Below are positions 26,131-39,797 of a stretch of DNA of 64,000 nucleotides, piece by piece; positions within the stretch are counted from its first letter, which is position 1; the number at the start of each line of letters is the position of its first letter. Made by a program: the position numbers and the translations under genes. The stretch is from Helopsaltes ochotensis (taxonomy: Eukaryota; Chordata; Aves; Passeriformes; Locustellidae). The DNA is taken from assembly GCA_013400155.1 (NCBI GenBank), contig VXBM01000093.1:359118-423117 (forward strand), read 5' to 3'. The notes beneath the pieces are model-generated. The model did no database searches and was not told the DNA's origin. It saw only the letters and a program-made list of their open reading frames with translations.

Positions 26131-29100
26131 AAGGGAGGGGTTCAATACTCTAAATTTGAAAAGAATTTATCAACTGGCAATAGAAAAGTCCAGACTTCCT
26201 ATTCCAACTGTGTGGGAGGGGAGGGGGAAATACCATCCAAATTATTAGGAAAAACAATAGCAGCCTAAGGGAATGTTTGTTTAGGTTCCACTTTTGTTGT
26301 TTTCTTTTCCTTGGTGACAGCTGTTCTTTTTTTTTTCATTTTTATTTTTATTTTTAAAATTGCAGCACTTAAAATGATGGCAGCTTGCTGTTTAATTTAT
26401 AATTTTGGTCCTAAGGGCAATGTCGTGTAACGTCAAAACAATCCTGAGACAAAGCTAAATAATAAGCATTTGTTATCTAAACCAATATTGTATTAATAAA
26501 ACAAAAGATTAAAGATTAAAGAATCTGAGGATGTGCAGCACTTCTGAGGAGTGTAAAGGCAGACACCTGCCCAAAGCTCCCACTTGCATGTCTTGGCGAG
26601 CACATTAACTCCCAGACACTGCAATCTCTGTGGTTTGGAAGTGCCTTGTGAAGAAGCATCTCTAAGTGGTTCAGAGTTGCGATGTTTCATTTTCTGTTTG
26701 GAGAAGAAACCATTTTTCTTGGCTTAATCCTCATAGGGGAAGTGTCCCAAAGGAAACATGTTTAAATGTTGAGTTTAAGGAGCTTGCAAGGTGTCGAGCT
26801 CTTGAAAAGTAGTCTTGGTGCTCATTTGAACATTTAGGTTGTGGTTGTAAAGGAAACTTTATTTAGCTACTAGTACACAACCCTTTTCTGCTGAAGCACA
26901 GAGAGATGGGAGACTGTTGTTCCACAGCTGCTTTAAGCTCAGGAAAATGTGTTCTGGGTACCCAGAGGGGCAGTTCTGCTCTGTTTTCCCTCCTGGCTGT
27001 GCATCCCTACCATCTCCTTTTTGCGAGGACTGGTGCTTGTGTGGCAGTGCTGTGAGCTAGAAAAATACTGATCCCACAGAAAACCAACCTGACAAAACAG
27101 TTCTCACTTGTCTTCTAGTACAGCCAGAAAAGTGGGATCCAGACAGAAAGGGGAATGATCAGAGAGGGGTCCCTTTTTCGTGGCAGCTTGGGTGGGATGG
27201 ACATAAAGCACTTCTGAATCCAGAGCATAAATTGTAGGTGGCTTGGAAATGAAGGACAGTGGCAGCCAGTGATTTCCTGGATGGGTTTTGGTGTGTTCAA
27301 AAGCAACCATGCCTATATCATCTCTCTTTTAGGATTGTTATTTCCTAACAGAAGCAAATGATTATTTATACTATTTGGTAATAAATTGGGTGACTTGGCA
27401 TGTCCACTTCAGAAAATGGGCTTTTTGTGTCAGAAACTGGGAATGAGCTGTTCCCATGCAACTCTTATACCCCATTATGTACCCATGGTGAAAAACTGTC
27501 CACACCCCCCTTTTCTCCCTGCTCCCTATAAATACAGAGGCCATCATAGCTGTGCTGACGTGGCAGAGGGAGCAATTAATCCCACAGCAGATTACTTCCC
27601 TGCCGCCCCTGGGGATGTCAGGGTAGGCTGGGAGCAGGGAGACGTGGCAGCTGAGGGACAGCTGGTGGCTTTGCCTGGTTGGTAGGAGTTGGAGGAAGAG
27701 CTCTCTGCCAAGATGGAGGAGTTGGGATCAGAAAGGGGATGTGGGATCTCTGGACATGCAGTGTCCGGCCACAAAGGCATCGGCTGTCCCTGCCTGTGTG
27801 AGGGGGACAGGGATTGTGCCTCCCTGCCCCCTCCCAGGCTGGGAAGGATGGACATTCCTGGAGGTGTAGGGGACTTAAGGGGCAGCTCCTCGGTGTCACC
27901 CAGCTCCTCGGGGGAGAGCAGCGCTGATCACAAACCTGCTGCCTCGTGTGCTGCCTGTGCCTGGAATGCTAATGCTGCTCTGCCTCTCCTTGCTGCCACT
28001 GCCACGGAGCTGGCAGACTGCTGGAGACATTAGACAATGATAATGGATGGGGAAGGGGAGCTTGGAATAGGAACAGTAAATCCTGTCAGTTTGCAGAGAA
28101 CAGCTGGATTTCTTACAACACTGGAACGCTGCAGTGGTGGGTGGGGGTGGGTTTAGCCGCCCCCTCCCTTTATCACTGCCATTCAGACATCCAGATGCTG
28201 GAAAAAGGACTGGAGCTTCCCAACATCTGATGCAGCATTTATCCTGGGACTCTGCCAGCTCTGTTAGAGCTTGGAAAAGCCTGAATTCTCTAAGGTGCCT
28301 CTACATGGTGTCCAGGGAAAGAAAAGGATGCAGGGGTCTTGCCTTTGGTTCTCCAAGTAACAGCTGAGTGAAGGAACGAGTTTTTCTTGTCTACAAGTCC
28401 AATCTCTAGTCACAGAGCAGGCTGAGCTGTGCTTTGATTCTCTGCACAGCAGTGAGTGAGGTGCATCATGGAAGGGCTTACAGTAAGGTTGTGTCTTTGG
28501 GACTCCCAAGAACTGAAAGAAGGATGTCACAGAAGTGGCCAAAGTCTCTCAGACTGGTTGTATTTTGCATCATTAATAACAAATTTTGTACATTATTTTG
28601 AACAGAAATAGGTCAGCAAGAGAGCCTGAATGCTGAGATGGTCAATGATGCATTGACGCTGCTGTGCTGACCAGAAGCCACAATCCTGTCCTGCTAGGTG
28701 TAGGACAAGTATATTATAAATGATCCTCACTTTCCCAAAGTGCTTTCAGAGCTAAAAGAGTATGGCACAGCAGGGGGACAAGGCAATCAAGCAAGCTGTT
28801 ATAGCAGGGGAAGACAGAGCACTAAATATAATAGGATGGATAGTGGTAGATTTTTTTCCTCTTTCACGTTTCCTTTTCCCCCCTCCAGCTGGTGGAAGGG
28901 AACACAATAGCAAAGTATACAATCAGGCTGAATTACCTTCATGTATCAACTGAGAGTAAGACTACTCTAAATTTGGTGAACCCAGGGAAGGAGCTTTCAG
29001 TGACAAAATACATTTGAAAAGGATGGTTGACCCAAAAGGTGTGTTTCTTCAGAATAGATTACTTTTAGATGTTCTCCTCCTCTTTACTCCTTGGGCAAAA

Positions 29101-29938
29101 CTGTGGAGCTCTGATCAGCTCCCAGTTCAATCATCAAGTACATTCTAGCACCAGGATTGCTGCTATTCTGCTGCAGCTGAGCAGTATAATGGTTCCACCC
29201 ATTGTTTTACATCTGGATTAAATTGTCGTTCTGTGCATCTGGAGATAGGTTTGTTCAGTGGGTTTTGAAAATCCACAGATGTTCAAGGCCCAGTCAATCT
29301 TTTGGCAGTCCTTGCCAGTGAGGAAGCTGCACGCTGAGAATATATATCCCATGCAAGCACTCCCAGCAACTTTTGTACCCCAGCAGTTGTCCTTGGATCT
29401 TCTGCCCGCTCTTCCAAGTCTGAAAAGAATCAATTAGCAAACTGCCCGTCAGCCGTCTTTAATTTCTGCTGTGCCTTCAGCTAATCTCCTGTACATTTTC
29501 AGATGGGAAAAATCTTTGGTTTTAATTCTTCCAGCAGGATTTGCTTTTGCTCCTGCTCTTGATGTGCAGGGAGAGCTGGTGCTGGCATGGGTTTGTTCTT
29601 GACATCTCCATCCTGCTGATGCTGTGCTGACTCGTGTGGGAGAGCGACAGGCAACAAGCAGGAGGAGATAACGCTGTTATCAGTGTGGGTGTGGGGCGAG
29701 GGCAGCCCTGGCAGACAGCTCTTCCTCCTTGCCTTGGTCACCTTTCCAATTACAGACCCGATCTGCTAAAGTTTTGTCATTCTCATTCTAGTTTCTGTTA
29801 ATGAAATGCATTTAACTGTCAGCTCTTGTTAACAGTAACAACACAGCCGAGGATTCATATATTCACGTGGAAGTCAAATGACTGCTACCTTAGAAGAACT
29901 GAGTCAAGGAGTCAAGAACTGAGGATTTTGTGGATTTT

Positions 29939-30041
29939 GGTTTTGGGGTTTTTTTTGTTTGTTTGGTTTTTGGTTTTTGGTTTTTTGTGTTTTGTTTTTT
30001 GTGTTTTGTTTGTTTTGTTTTGTTTTGTTTTGTTTGTTTTT
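29939..30041 (+). repeat. T/G-rich simple repeat
   Basis: The run shifts from GGTTTTT units to TTTTG units over about 100 bp. The open frame across it is hydrophobic low-complexity and not a gene. Confidence 0.9.
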
Positions 30042-30635
30042 AATCTTGAAGCTGGAGAAGGAGACAACCACAGCTTGCTTGATCAGACAAGCAAAATATT
30101 TTGAACAATGAATTTACCTCAGACTTTTGTTTCTGATTAAAGTATGAAAAATACTCTGTTTCTTAGAATCCTGGGGGTTTGAGTCGATTTCATCACTCAG
30201 TTTTCCTCTGTGTTTCTTGGATCTATCTCAAATAATTACTTACTTCCCGGAATGTTCAGAAATTCAGCTTTCCAAAAGCCAGCTAGACAAGTGCATTGAT
30301 GTGTAAACAGTTGTGCTTGGCACGGGTTTCACCTGTTCTAAAGACCAGCAAGAAGAGTTTTGGTAAAACTGTTCTATGACAAGGCAGTCCTGGAGCTTAG
30401 TTGGTTTGGTTTAGCAGAGAGCAGGCAAGGGAATGAATGATCTGGGGCCAATACATAAGGAACATCAACATGGAGTAACAGGAAATGTACTTTTCACTGT
30501 AATCACTCTGCATGACAGAGCTGAATGTCTTGTCTTCTCAAGAAAGGAAAATTCAAGTCTTTAAGGGGACATGGTGTGTTTACCCTGATGGATTGTTTCT
30601 CATTTGAAATAAAAATATTATCTTAAAATATCTGT

Positions 30636-30730
30636 TTGGGATTTTGTTTGTTTTCTTATTGTTTTTTATTGGTTTGAGGTTTTTTTTGTTTTGTTTTGTT
30701 TTTTGGTGGGTTTTTTTTTTGGTGGGGTGG
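30636..30730 (+). repeat. T/G-rich simple repeat
   Basis: Degenerate TTTTG and GGTTTTTT units occur, with a ggtggggtgg end. It is similar in make-up to the tract 0.6 kb upstream. Confidence 0.85.
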
Positions 30731-32724
30731 TTCATTTTTCTGTGCATGAGAATGGCTTAAAGAAAAGGTCTTCGTGTGTGAATGGTAGATCAGCAAAGAT
30801 GATCACAGTAGCCTCTTCCTGAATTGAAAATGTATGATTTTCAAACTATTGTGTAGTGTTCATAGTTTTCTTTTGCAATAAGCCCATATACCAAATGATT
30901 TCTTGGTCTTTCTTAGAGTTAAGGGATTGCTTGACTGGAAACAATGGACATAGTGCATATAAACTAAGTCATTCCATCCAATTGAAGTATTCTTTGAGTT
31001 CTGGAGAGAATTTCTTCCTTTCAAATGACAAATTCCATTAGAATCAATGGAAGCTAGAGGCTTTTTCTTTCAACTGTGCAATGCAGAGGGGGTTTGTGGT
31101 TTGGTATCATGTAAGCTTAATAGGGTAAGGAAGAAACATCACAAAATAAAATGTTATACTTCCTCAGAAGATCCATTTAACTTTGCTGATGCCTCCCTGA
31201 ACACTTGCCTTAAGCAGAAGCTGTCAGGCTGAAGCTGTGCAAGCCCTGTAGCTGTTCCTGCAGAAGCAGGAGAAAAGTCAGCTTTGACCATTTGACCATT
31301 GCTGGCATGAACAGAAATAGTTTCTACCTGCCTGTTCCTTGGTGACAAGTTCATTATAGACATGGTGCTTTATTTAAGGTCAAACATGAAAAAGAAACTT
31401 TTAAAAATTATTATTATAGAGATACAATCTCCAACCTATGAAATAAAAGGCTAATACATGGAATTTGGAACAATTATTTAAGCTGGATACAGGCCATGAC
31501 TTAGTGCTGTCGTGAACAAAGAAAAGAATGTGGCCACATCCTTAATAATGGATCTCTCAGATAGCCCACATCTTTTTTTCCCTAGTCTTGGAAACAAGAA
31601 AGTATTTTCCTATATCTGAGGGCATAACTTGTATTAAACTCTGAGCTCTTAAATAGTCTCAATGTGACTTTGACCAGTGGTGAAGGTGAAAGTTAGTACT
31701 GAGTTCTGTCAAGAACAGAATATTTTGCTTTTGCTCATCTTAACTAGAGCAACCACCTAAATTTCTCTCTATATATATGTTTATCATACTGTATAGCTGA
31801 AGAATTTACCTTGCAAATTAAAATTACTGCCAATGACAAAATACAGTAAAAATGCCAATTGGTCATTTACATGGCTGGAATTACTTTCATATAAGCGGTT
31901 GGTAATAAGAGCTTTGTTTTATACCAGTCCATGCCTCTTAAACCAGTACCTTCAGAACACCTCAGGGAAGATGGAGCCTGGAAATCAGTTCTGTGCCCTT
32001 CCCAAGCTCCTGTGCCTTTCTCACTCCATCGTGCTGGAGCTGGATGTGCCTCAGGTATCCGGCTGTACCTCCTGTTCCACTCTTGGGGAAGGCCTTAGGT
32101 CACCCTGGATTTGGGGGTCTGTTGTTTTCCTTAGCAAATCGTGGTCCTCAGGTGCTGAAGTTGAGGTTGCTGAGCCTGAGACATGTCAAGGGCTTCTGGA
32201 GTCCAGATGAAGAGTGTTTAGTAGCTTTTAATCTTACAGGTCCTTTACAGCACCTCTCAAACAAGAGAGTGAAATGTTTGGCTTTGGAATTTAGAGTGTG
32301 GCACCTCACTGGTGCCATGGAAAGGTTCTACAGTTGTTTGTGTTGTAAATGAAATAAAGGGGCAAGTGGATCTTTAGATGGATGACGTTTCCTCTTCTGA
32401 TTGCATCTTGTTTCCATTCAGATGCACTTGGATTGGGGGCCTGTTTGGCATTTCTCATCTCCCACAGCCACTGGATTTTGTTCCTTTGCATGAGTGAGCC
32501 TAAGAGGAAGAGCGGGCATAAACCAGCTGCAAGTAAAATTTCCCAAGGGATTGCCTGCAGGCAGAAATGCACCGGTGTAGGGACCAGAGCAGCTGCCTCT
32601 GTCCTGTTAGCTGAGGATCTCGTTTGGGGCAGGATGGGGCATCTCAGGACACGCAGAATATAAGGAATGGAATTCTGAGAAGTCTGTTCAGCTGCAGGAT
32701 ACATTTATGCCTTGCTGTACTCTC

Positions 32725-32739
32725 TCTTTTTTTCTTTTT

Positions 32740-32785
<46 letters not shown>

Positions 32786-32793
32786 CTTTTTTT

Positions 32794-32830
<37 letters not shown>

Positions 32831-32832
32831 CT
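32725..32832 (+). repeat. Long poly(T) tract with rare C
   Basis: About 105 bases are T with a handful of C interruptions. Read on the minus strand it could be the poly(A) tail of an antisense retroposed copy, but no matching body or target-site duplication was recognised. The length is likely to be poorly determined in the assembly. Confidence 0.95.
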
Positions 32833-35800
32833 ATTTTCTCTTGAGACTGTTACAACTCTCCCAAGAACACCATGGAATCCTGGGTTTCTAGAGCTGTTTG
32901 TTAGAAAAAAGCAAAAGGCAGAAATATTTGGCGTATATCGTTTAAGATGGTTCCCTTGGTTTAAAACATTTTTTTCCTAAATAGGACTTTTCTGCAGATT
33001 ATCAATTAAAACAATCTTAAATTTCAGCTTTTTGGTAAGGTCAGGTTTCTATAACTAGCTCTGTAATTCTTCTTCAGCACATGGATGGAGTTCTACATGA
33101 GGTTGTATTTCTGGAAGCAGTTGATGCTACAGCAAATAAGATCCAGGGTGTCCCTGCAAGAAATTATTAGATCTGTAAGTAACAAGAAAATAACAGCTGC
33201 ATGTTTTAAGGCTGCACTGCAGACTCCTCCTAGTTGTCCTAAAAGATCAACAATCTGAGTTGTTTTTAGAACTTGCTTTACCCTGAATTAAAATAAGAAG
33301 AAGAAAAAAATACTTCAGAGGTGGTTTAATTAAATGGGCATTTGCCTGTGTAACACCCCTCTGTAACTGCAGTGTGTGGGAGTCACCGTCTTCTAAGCTC
33401 CTAAAAAAGCTGAAGAATAGGCCTTTAGGATACAGGAGGAAGAAAGTGCTGTCATTTGCTTTTTTTTATCTTTAAAATACTGAATCCTCTGCCCAGAGAT
33501 TAGGAATGAAGGTCTGGCTTTAGTGCTGTAATACCTAATTAAATCACGAGCCTTGGTGTAGTCCTGAGAGAGGACTTAGCACAAATTCTCATACTGATTT
33601 TGGCATTTCAATTACCTTTCAAGCAATGACACTTGCTTTAATTTGAGTACCTGGACTGCAACTACTCTGGGACATATTTTTAAAGGTAACTTGTGCCTAA
33701 TTCCCCTTCACTCCAGCAACTTTCCATGGGACAGAATCTGCTGACAAGAAATTAAGGGTTTGGTACCCTATGACTGGGAGAGAGGACCTGATGTCTGTCA
33801 CCCACACGCCAAGGGTGAGCTCCAGCAGGGAATGACAGATTACCAGTAGTGAGAATTTCTGTGGCAATCCTTGACTTGAGAGGAGACAGAGTCTGAGAGG
33901 GTTTTGGGAATGACTGTGAGGGGCAGAACCATGCTGACATTTGGTACTCTGGGCCATGAGCAGAGCCAGAGCGTAGGAGCTGAAATCTGCTCTGAGTATG
34001 GCTAAGGGGGAGAAGGGCCTTCTCTCTCTCCTTGCTCATTAGTCTGTGTTGGGGTGATTTGTGTGCTGGTTCCTTGTCCCTGGCTGATGTGCCACTGCCA
34101 CTGCTGTGTTTGCCAATATTTGATGTGGAAATGCAGAGTGGAGTGACCTTTAATTTTTGTGACATCCTCCTGAGCGTTGAGGACTACACTCAGAAACTGG
34201 AAGAGCTTTTTTGGGCCACTGGGCTAACCCTGGGCTCTCACCTAGACAATAAACCTGGCTCTGCTTTGGGAGGTTTAAAATTGGGGTGTGGGAAAGAGAT
34301 GCAAAGATCTGCCTGAGATCTGGAAAACATACCTTGTAGAACAAGATAAAGGAGATAATTTTGTTTAACGCAGGAAGCTGATGGCACCATCATGCCCATG
34401 TTCAGTCAGAGGGGCAAGGCAGGTGATGACAACTTTATCAGAGGAGGATACGGCAAAAATATTTGGCTTTCAAGTAGGAAAGTAAATGTTTCAAATGGGG
34501 GAACAAGCTGCCAATGCAAATAGCAGACTGTCACCTCATGAGGACTGCAAGTGGAGACCAAACTTTTTCCTCCCTCATGGCGATGACTGTAGAAGTTTGT
34601 TGGTATCAAATGGTCTACTGTTTTAAAAAGTCAGCTTAGATTTAAAAAAAAGGTCTCCCCTGACTTTTCATAGTATGCAGATATTCTGAAGTTCATCACA
34701 ATTTTCTGGGCCCCTTGAAGTCTAGTTTTCTGGCCCAGTTCTGCATAAGTCTCTAAAAATCTCCCCAGGACTGTGCTCTACTCCCCAGAAGGTAATTGTA
34801 TTTTGCAGCACTTGGCACTCTGCTGACCAGGGCTTCCTTCAGTGCAGAAGAAATAAGCAGAAATAGAAAACTTATGGGAAGCTTAAGATGCAATAATTAT
34901 ACTCACTTTTGTCAGAGTACTGCTATAACAAGAAATAAAAATGGAATAACATTTACTTTATCCTTTTCCAGGGGCCGATAATGTGGCCATATTAAAAAAT
35001 AATCTTTGGTTTAATGTTCCATATTACCTTCATTAAGTTTCTTTACATTTCTTATTTTATAAACCTTTAAATTGAAGGTGGGGCACAGGAGAAGGAAGAG
35101 AAGGACACAATTCGAAGGAAAAGGAGCAAAGGAAATTTTTCTCCCAAGCATTATGCATTCCTCTACAACATTAAGAATGCTGCTGCCACTCCATATTGTG
35201 GCTGCTTGGATTGCATGTAAATCTTTGCTTGAAGAGCTTTTCACACAAAAATTTTCTTTGGAAGCCTCATTTCATCCAATTAACTTTTCTGTATCTTTGA
35301 AGTTCAGCCAAGATCAGTGGCTGCTTCTTCCTAGGAAGTGACATAAGTAGCACAGAAGTAATACAGAGTAACAAAACCCTTTTTATTTATTTTTTTTTTT
35401 TTTAACTGTAAAAGAGGAAGGGAGGATTTGAGAACCCTCAGGTTCCGACACCTTTTCCTATTCCAGTGATTTGGGTGCTGTAAGAAGGCACAAGCCACTT
35501 GGTTTCATTTTCAGTGCTCTTTTGCTGTGTGCATGAATTGCACCTATTGATGCGCTCGTTTGGATTTATTCACTCTGCAGCGGTGCTTTGCATGCTTGCA
35601 TTTCTAAAAGTGATGAAAGGACCCTTGTATACAAATTTCTCAGCTACAGAGCAGCATCCAATGGAGAACAGAGCTGATACGAGAAAAGAGGGGTCAGTGA
35701 GCCAAAGCTTCTCTTGTCTTCCCCAAAGGGTAGACTCCCAAAAGTTAACCTAATTATGGAGGGCACTGAGGCCGTGGGGTTAACAGCTGTTGGGGAAGAA

Positions 35801-38800
35801 GCAGAGAGCTCCTCCAGGAGCCGAGGTTAGAAGTTGGAAAGAGCTCCTCGTGGGAGTGTGCAGGGGAATGGCTGTGCACATGTGCATGTGTGTGTGTGGA
35901 ATGCAGAACGAAGGGTTTAGACACAGCAGCTCCAAGGATGGAAGTAGGTCAGTCGGTTTAGTGCTCTCTACGTGTTCCTCCTCCGTGACAGCTCCGAGGA
36001 GCAGTTGGAAGGCAGCCTGGGATTTCATTTAGAAGCGTGAACCAGAAGAAAAGGGAAAAGAGAAAGGAGGGGGTCATTTTGCTTGTTTTGATGCCCATGT
36101 GTCCCGTTTTCAATTATCCCTCTCATCCACTCTCACTGGGATACAGTGAGATGCCTACAAATGAGCCATGAGAGAATTTCAAAGGTTTGGATGCTCCATT
36201 CGTAAAAACTCAGTGGAAAAAAACGACGCACCTCATTGGGTTGTAAAACTTGACTTGAAATTGGTTGAGGACAAAATTTCCCTTGGGGTTTTAGTGTTTT
36301 GAAAAGCCTGAAAGATTTTGTGCACCTGATTAGGAAATTATTGTCTTCTTGTTGTCAGATCTTGCCCTACAGATTCTGGACTTTGCTTAGTAGGTGTAAC
36401 ACTATCTACACTTTAAATACATTTTGAGTGATGCAAGTTGGATTAGTTTTGTTTAGACTTGGACATCTAAAAGTTAGCTGCTCTAGACTGGTGGCTTAGA
36501 GCTAGCTGTGGTCAGAGGGGCATTCCCAGGAAGCGATTTGTATCATCCACAGTAAGTGGGCTAAGCTGCCATTTGAAGAGATTTCTGTAACCCTGTTAAC
36601 TTGGGTCTGGGGTTAGAGTGAGATTTATCCTGCCTCTCTTAAGCTGTTTAGCAGGAGTAGGGAAATCAGCTCTCCAGCTGCCATAAGTTTACTGATATCC
36701 ACAATTGTCAACACTTGTACCAATTTACACTGACTGTGGATCAGGTCCTCTGTTTTTGGTTGTTTGTTTTTTTTTTTTTCCAATTTATTCTTCTAAGAAA
36801 GTGTAATCATACCAGATGTAGGTATCTAGGATCTAATTGGGGCTCACTATCCATAGATGAATGGTCAGTCTGACTAGCAGTGAGGTGTTCAAGAACATGG
36901 GAACAGCTACCATGGACTAAACCAACACTCTTACACTGATTACTGGGAGGGAGAGGGAGTATTTTTGTTTGTTTGTTTGAGTATTGTCCCAATCATTGTG
37001 CTGATCACCTCAGGTAAGCCACCTTTCAGTTTTCAGTGGTGTGCTTGTGTATTGTTCATTGCTGGAAAGCAGTTTCAAATTTTTCTGAAGGAGAAAAAAG
37101 TTGGTAATTGGCCTTTTTTCTGCTTTACATCTTCTGTGAACCTCAGTCTGATAGTCATCTTGTCAAAACTGTCAGGAGAAGTAAAAAGCAAACAGACTTT
37201 TTAGCCCAAATAATGTATTTGTAAGTTTTTCAGTTAAGCTTGTTGTTGCATTCTGTGGAGTGGGGAGGTGTCTGTTGTGCTTTGGACAAGCAGGGCTCTC
37301 TGGGTTTACTTATTTACCTCCCCACACAGACCAGTAAAGCTGTTCTGCTACACTGGAGAGAGTATCAACACCAATTTTTTTTCCTTAGCTTGGCTAAACT
37401 TGCCTGTCCCTGCCTAGGGCAATTTGTTTTTTCATATCTGAAGGTAATTTTTCTAACCTGACAATCTGTGCCTGCTTGGTGAGTGTCATTTACTGTTTAA
37501 TTCTGCCTCCATAATTACCTGTGAGAAAACAGGCAAATTTGGAATTGGGCTCTTTTCTGATAAATAAGTCTTATTAAGATATCCAAAATCCTTGTACCGG
37601 TATCTTGAATCTTAAATGTTGAATTTTATTCCTTTTGAGGAGACGTTGAGTTTGCACACACAATTTATGGCTAAAGGTCTGCCTGGACTTGCTGTGGGAG
37701 TGACCTTGCTCAGAACAATGATGTTCCCTTTCCTGCTGTAACCCAACAAGGATGCATGCAGTCAAAATTAACCAAATATTTTGCAGCATGTTCCAGGGAG
37801 GGATGCTTTATTTACTTTCTGTGGAATCCTGATTTCTATTTATGACTCTATCAGACAAGAGCAGAATGATCTTGGCTGATTCACTCAATCCCCCTCTGCT
37901 CCTCAGTCTTAGTTGCAAAGTGAAACTAATTCTGTGCACCTGCCTCACTGAACCGTTGGAGGACATTCCATTAATGCCTGTGAAATGCTCCAAGAAACTC
38001 CCTGAAAAGCAAACCAGAGATGTCTGAATTTGAGGGGATTTGATTCAGCTCCTGAGGTACAAAGTCTCTGGTTCTGGAAACGAAGAAAACTTGTGTAGAA
38101 TTGCGATGTCTGAATGCGAAATCGCCATCCCTAGTCACAGGTTATGTGGATTTGTTCACAGTTTGACCTCTATTAACGTTGGATACCTAGAAATAACCCA
38201 AATATCCCTGTCACAGCGTGAAAGAGCCTGTCTGTTTGATCAGGTATTGCATCCTTGGGGCCTGAGGGGAGCATAACACATCAGTACATCTGTTAACTAC
38301 AGAGTGTAGCTCTACAAGGGTGGGGAAAATGGGCAGCCCAAGCTGCTGGAAATGATTGCAGTGGCCAGCATAGTGGGGATGGCATTTATGCTTTCTACCT
38401 AGCTGGGATTTAGTACACAGTGCCTCTAAAGGTAATTTGGACTTTTTAAAATGCATTTAATCTCTTTTCTCTTTCCCACCCCTTTCCTAGAGACAAATGT
38501 TTCTTCAGGGTTTGGGGGTTTTTGTGCTGTTTGTTAGAACATGATCTTTTTGCCTCTGGCACTAGCATATGGATTTTCTATTTGTGTGACAAACAAGATA
38601 GCAGTTTACTTAGGAATTCTTGTTCCACCTGTTGCTCAAGATCCCCAGCTTTAAATCTCACTCTTTAGTTTGAAATGTTTTCAGGCATCCACTGTGAAAT
38701 TTGATGATGTTACAAGAAATGTAAGAATTCAACCTGTGAGCTGCGTAATTTCAAGTGGCTGTCCAGATAGCAGATCTTTCTTTTCTGTGGATTTTCCTAT

Positions 38801-39766
38801 CACCTTGCATTGTGCTAAACAATAATGCTAATCCATTCAATCACCTTGAATATTTTGCTAATCTGTACTTATCCTGTGAAACTATCTTCAGGAGTTAGAT
38901 GGGAAATGCAAGCTGAGACCAGGCAAATACAAAGTGATTGTGATGTTCTTTTTCTTTTGAAGGAAGCATTTGATGCCATCTCCCTCAAATGCACATACTT
39001 TCTGATTTGATCTCACGTTATTGATAATCACGGGCTATTTTTGTGCCCTGCTTTTATTTAGGAGCCATCACAAATCGATCTCCCGAATCTTGCTTCCTGT
39101 CCTGTGGTATTGGCATTAGCGCATTTCTCTGCTCTGTGGCAATGACATTTGTATGTTTATTCTTGTATTTAATCTGCTTTGTTGGATATTTTGCTCAGAA
39201 TGTTTTGTGGTGTTTTAACCTGTGGGGTTTACAGGATTTTATGGTGTTATTTATCTGAGTTCATGTATCTTTCATTCTGTCATTAGCATATGTTAAGGAA
39301 GAAGGTGCAATAAATGGAAGGAGACAACTGTGTCCTTCATTTGAATAAAACACATGTTTGCGTAAGAAGTTAATAACAAATCATGTAGGGACATGGTCTA
39401 ATTTTTGAAAGGATGTTTCAGAAAAAAAATTGTGCTATCTTCCTCCGTCTGGGTTTTCATCTGCTTTCTCATCATTTCTAATCCTGTTGCCAAAGCTGCT
39501 TTCTCAGCTTTAAAATCTTTCTGGAATTAAGTGGCTTCTGGATCTTGACAATGCAACATTTTGATGCATGTGTTTGTCACATCCTGATTAGATTGGTATA
39601 ACTCCTGCTCTCCCAGGTCCCTCTCAAAACTCAATTCATAAACCAGAGTTTCATACAAGATGCTTCCACTAGGGTGATGAAACAGAGAAATTCAATCATA
39701 CCACGCATAGGTTATCCATTTTCCAGAGGCTGATGGGAGAGATTGGATTTTCAGAGCTTTTCTGGG

Positions 39767-39797
39767 CTGTTTTCTTTTGTTTTCTTTTGTTTTCTTT
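39767..39797 (+). repeat. (TTTTGTTTTC)n short repeat
   Basis: Two to three units of a T-rich decamer occur in an unremarkable intron stretch. Confidence 0.7.

Noticed and set aside
28136..28151. Second G-quadruplex candidate (ggtgggtgggggtggg)
   Set aside because: Only three runs reach three G bases; the first run has two, so a stable three-tetrad structure is doubtful.
32624..32980. 118-codon open frame across the poly(T) tract
   Set aside because: Most of it is a phenylalanine run produced by the homopolymer.
37005..37020. cacctcaggtaagcc as a recursive splice site
   Set aside because: The AG|GTAAG core is right, but there is no convincing pyrimidine tract immediately upstream.
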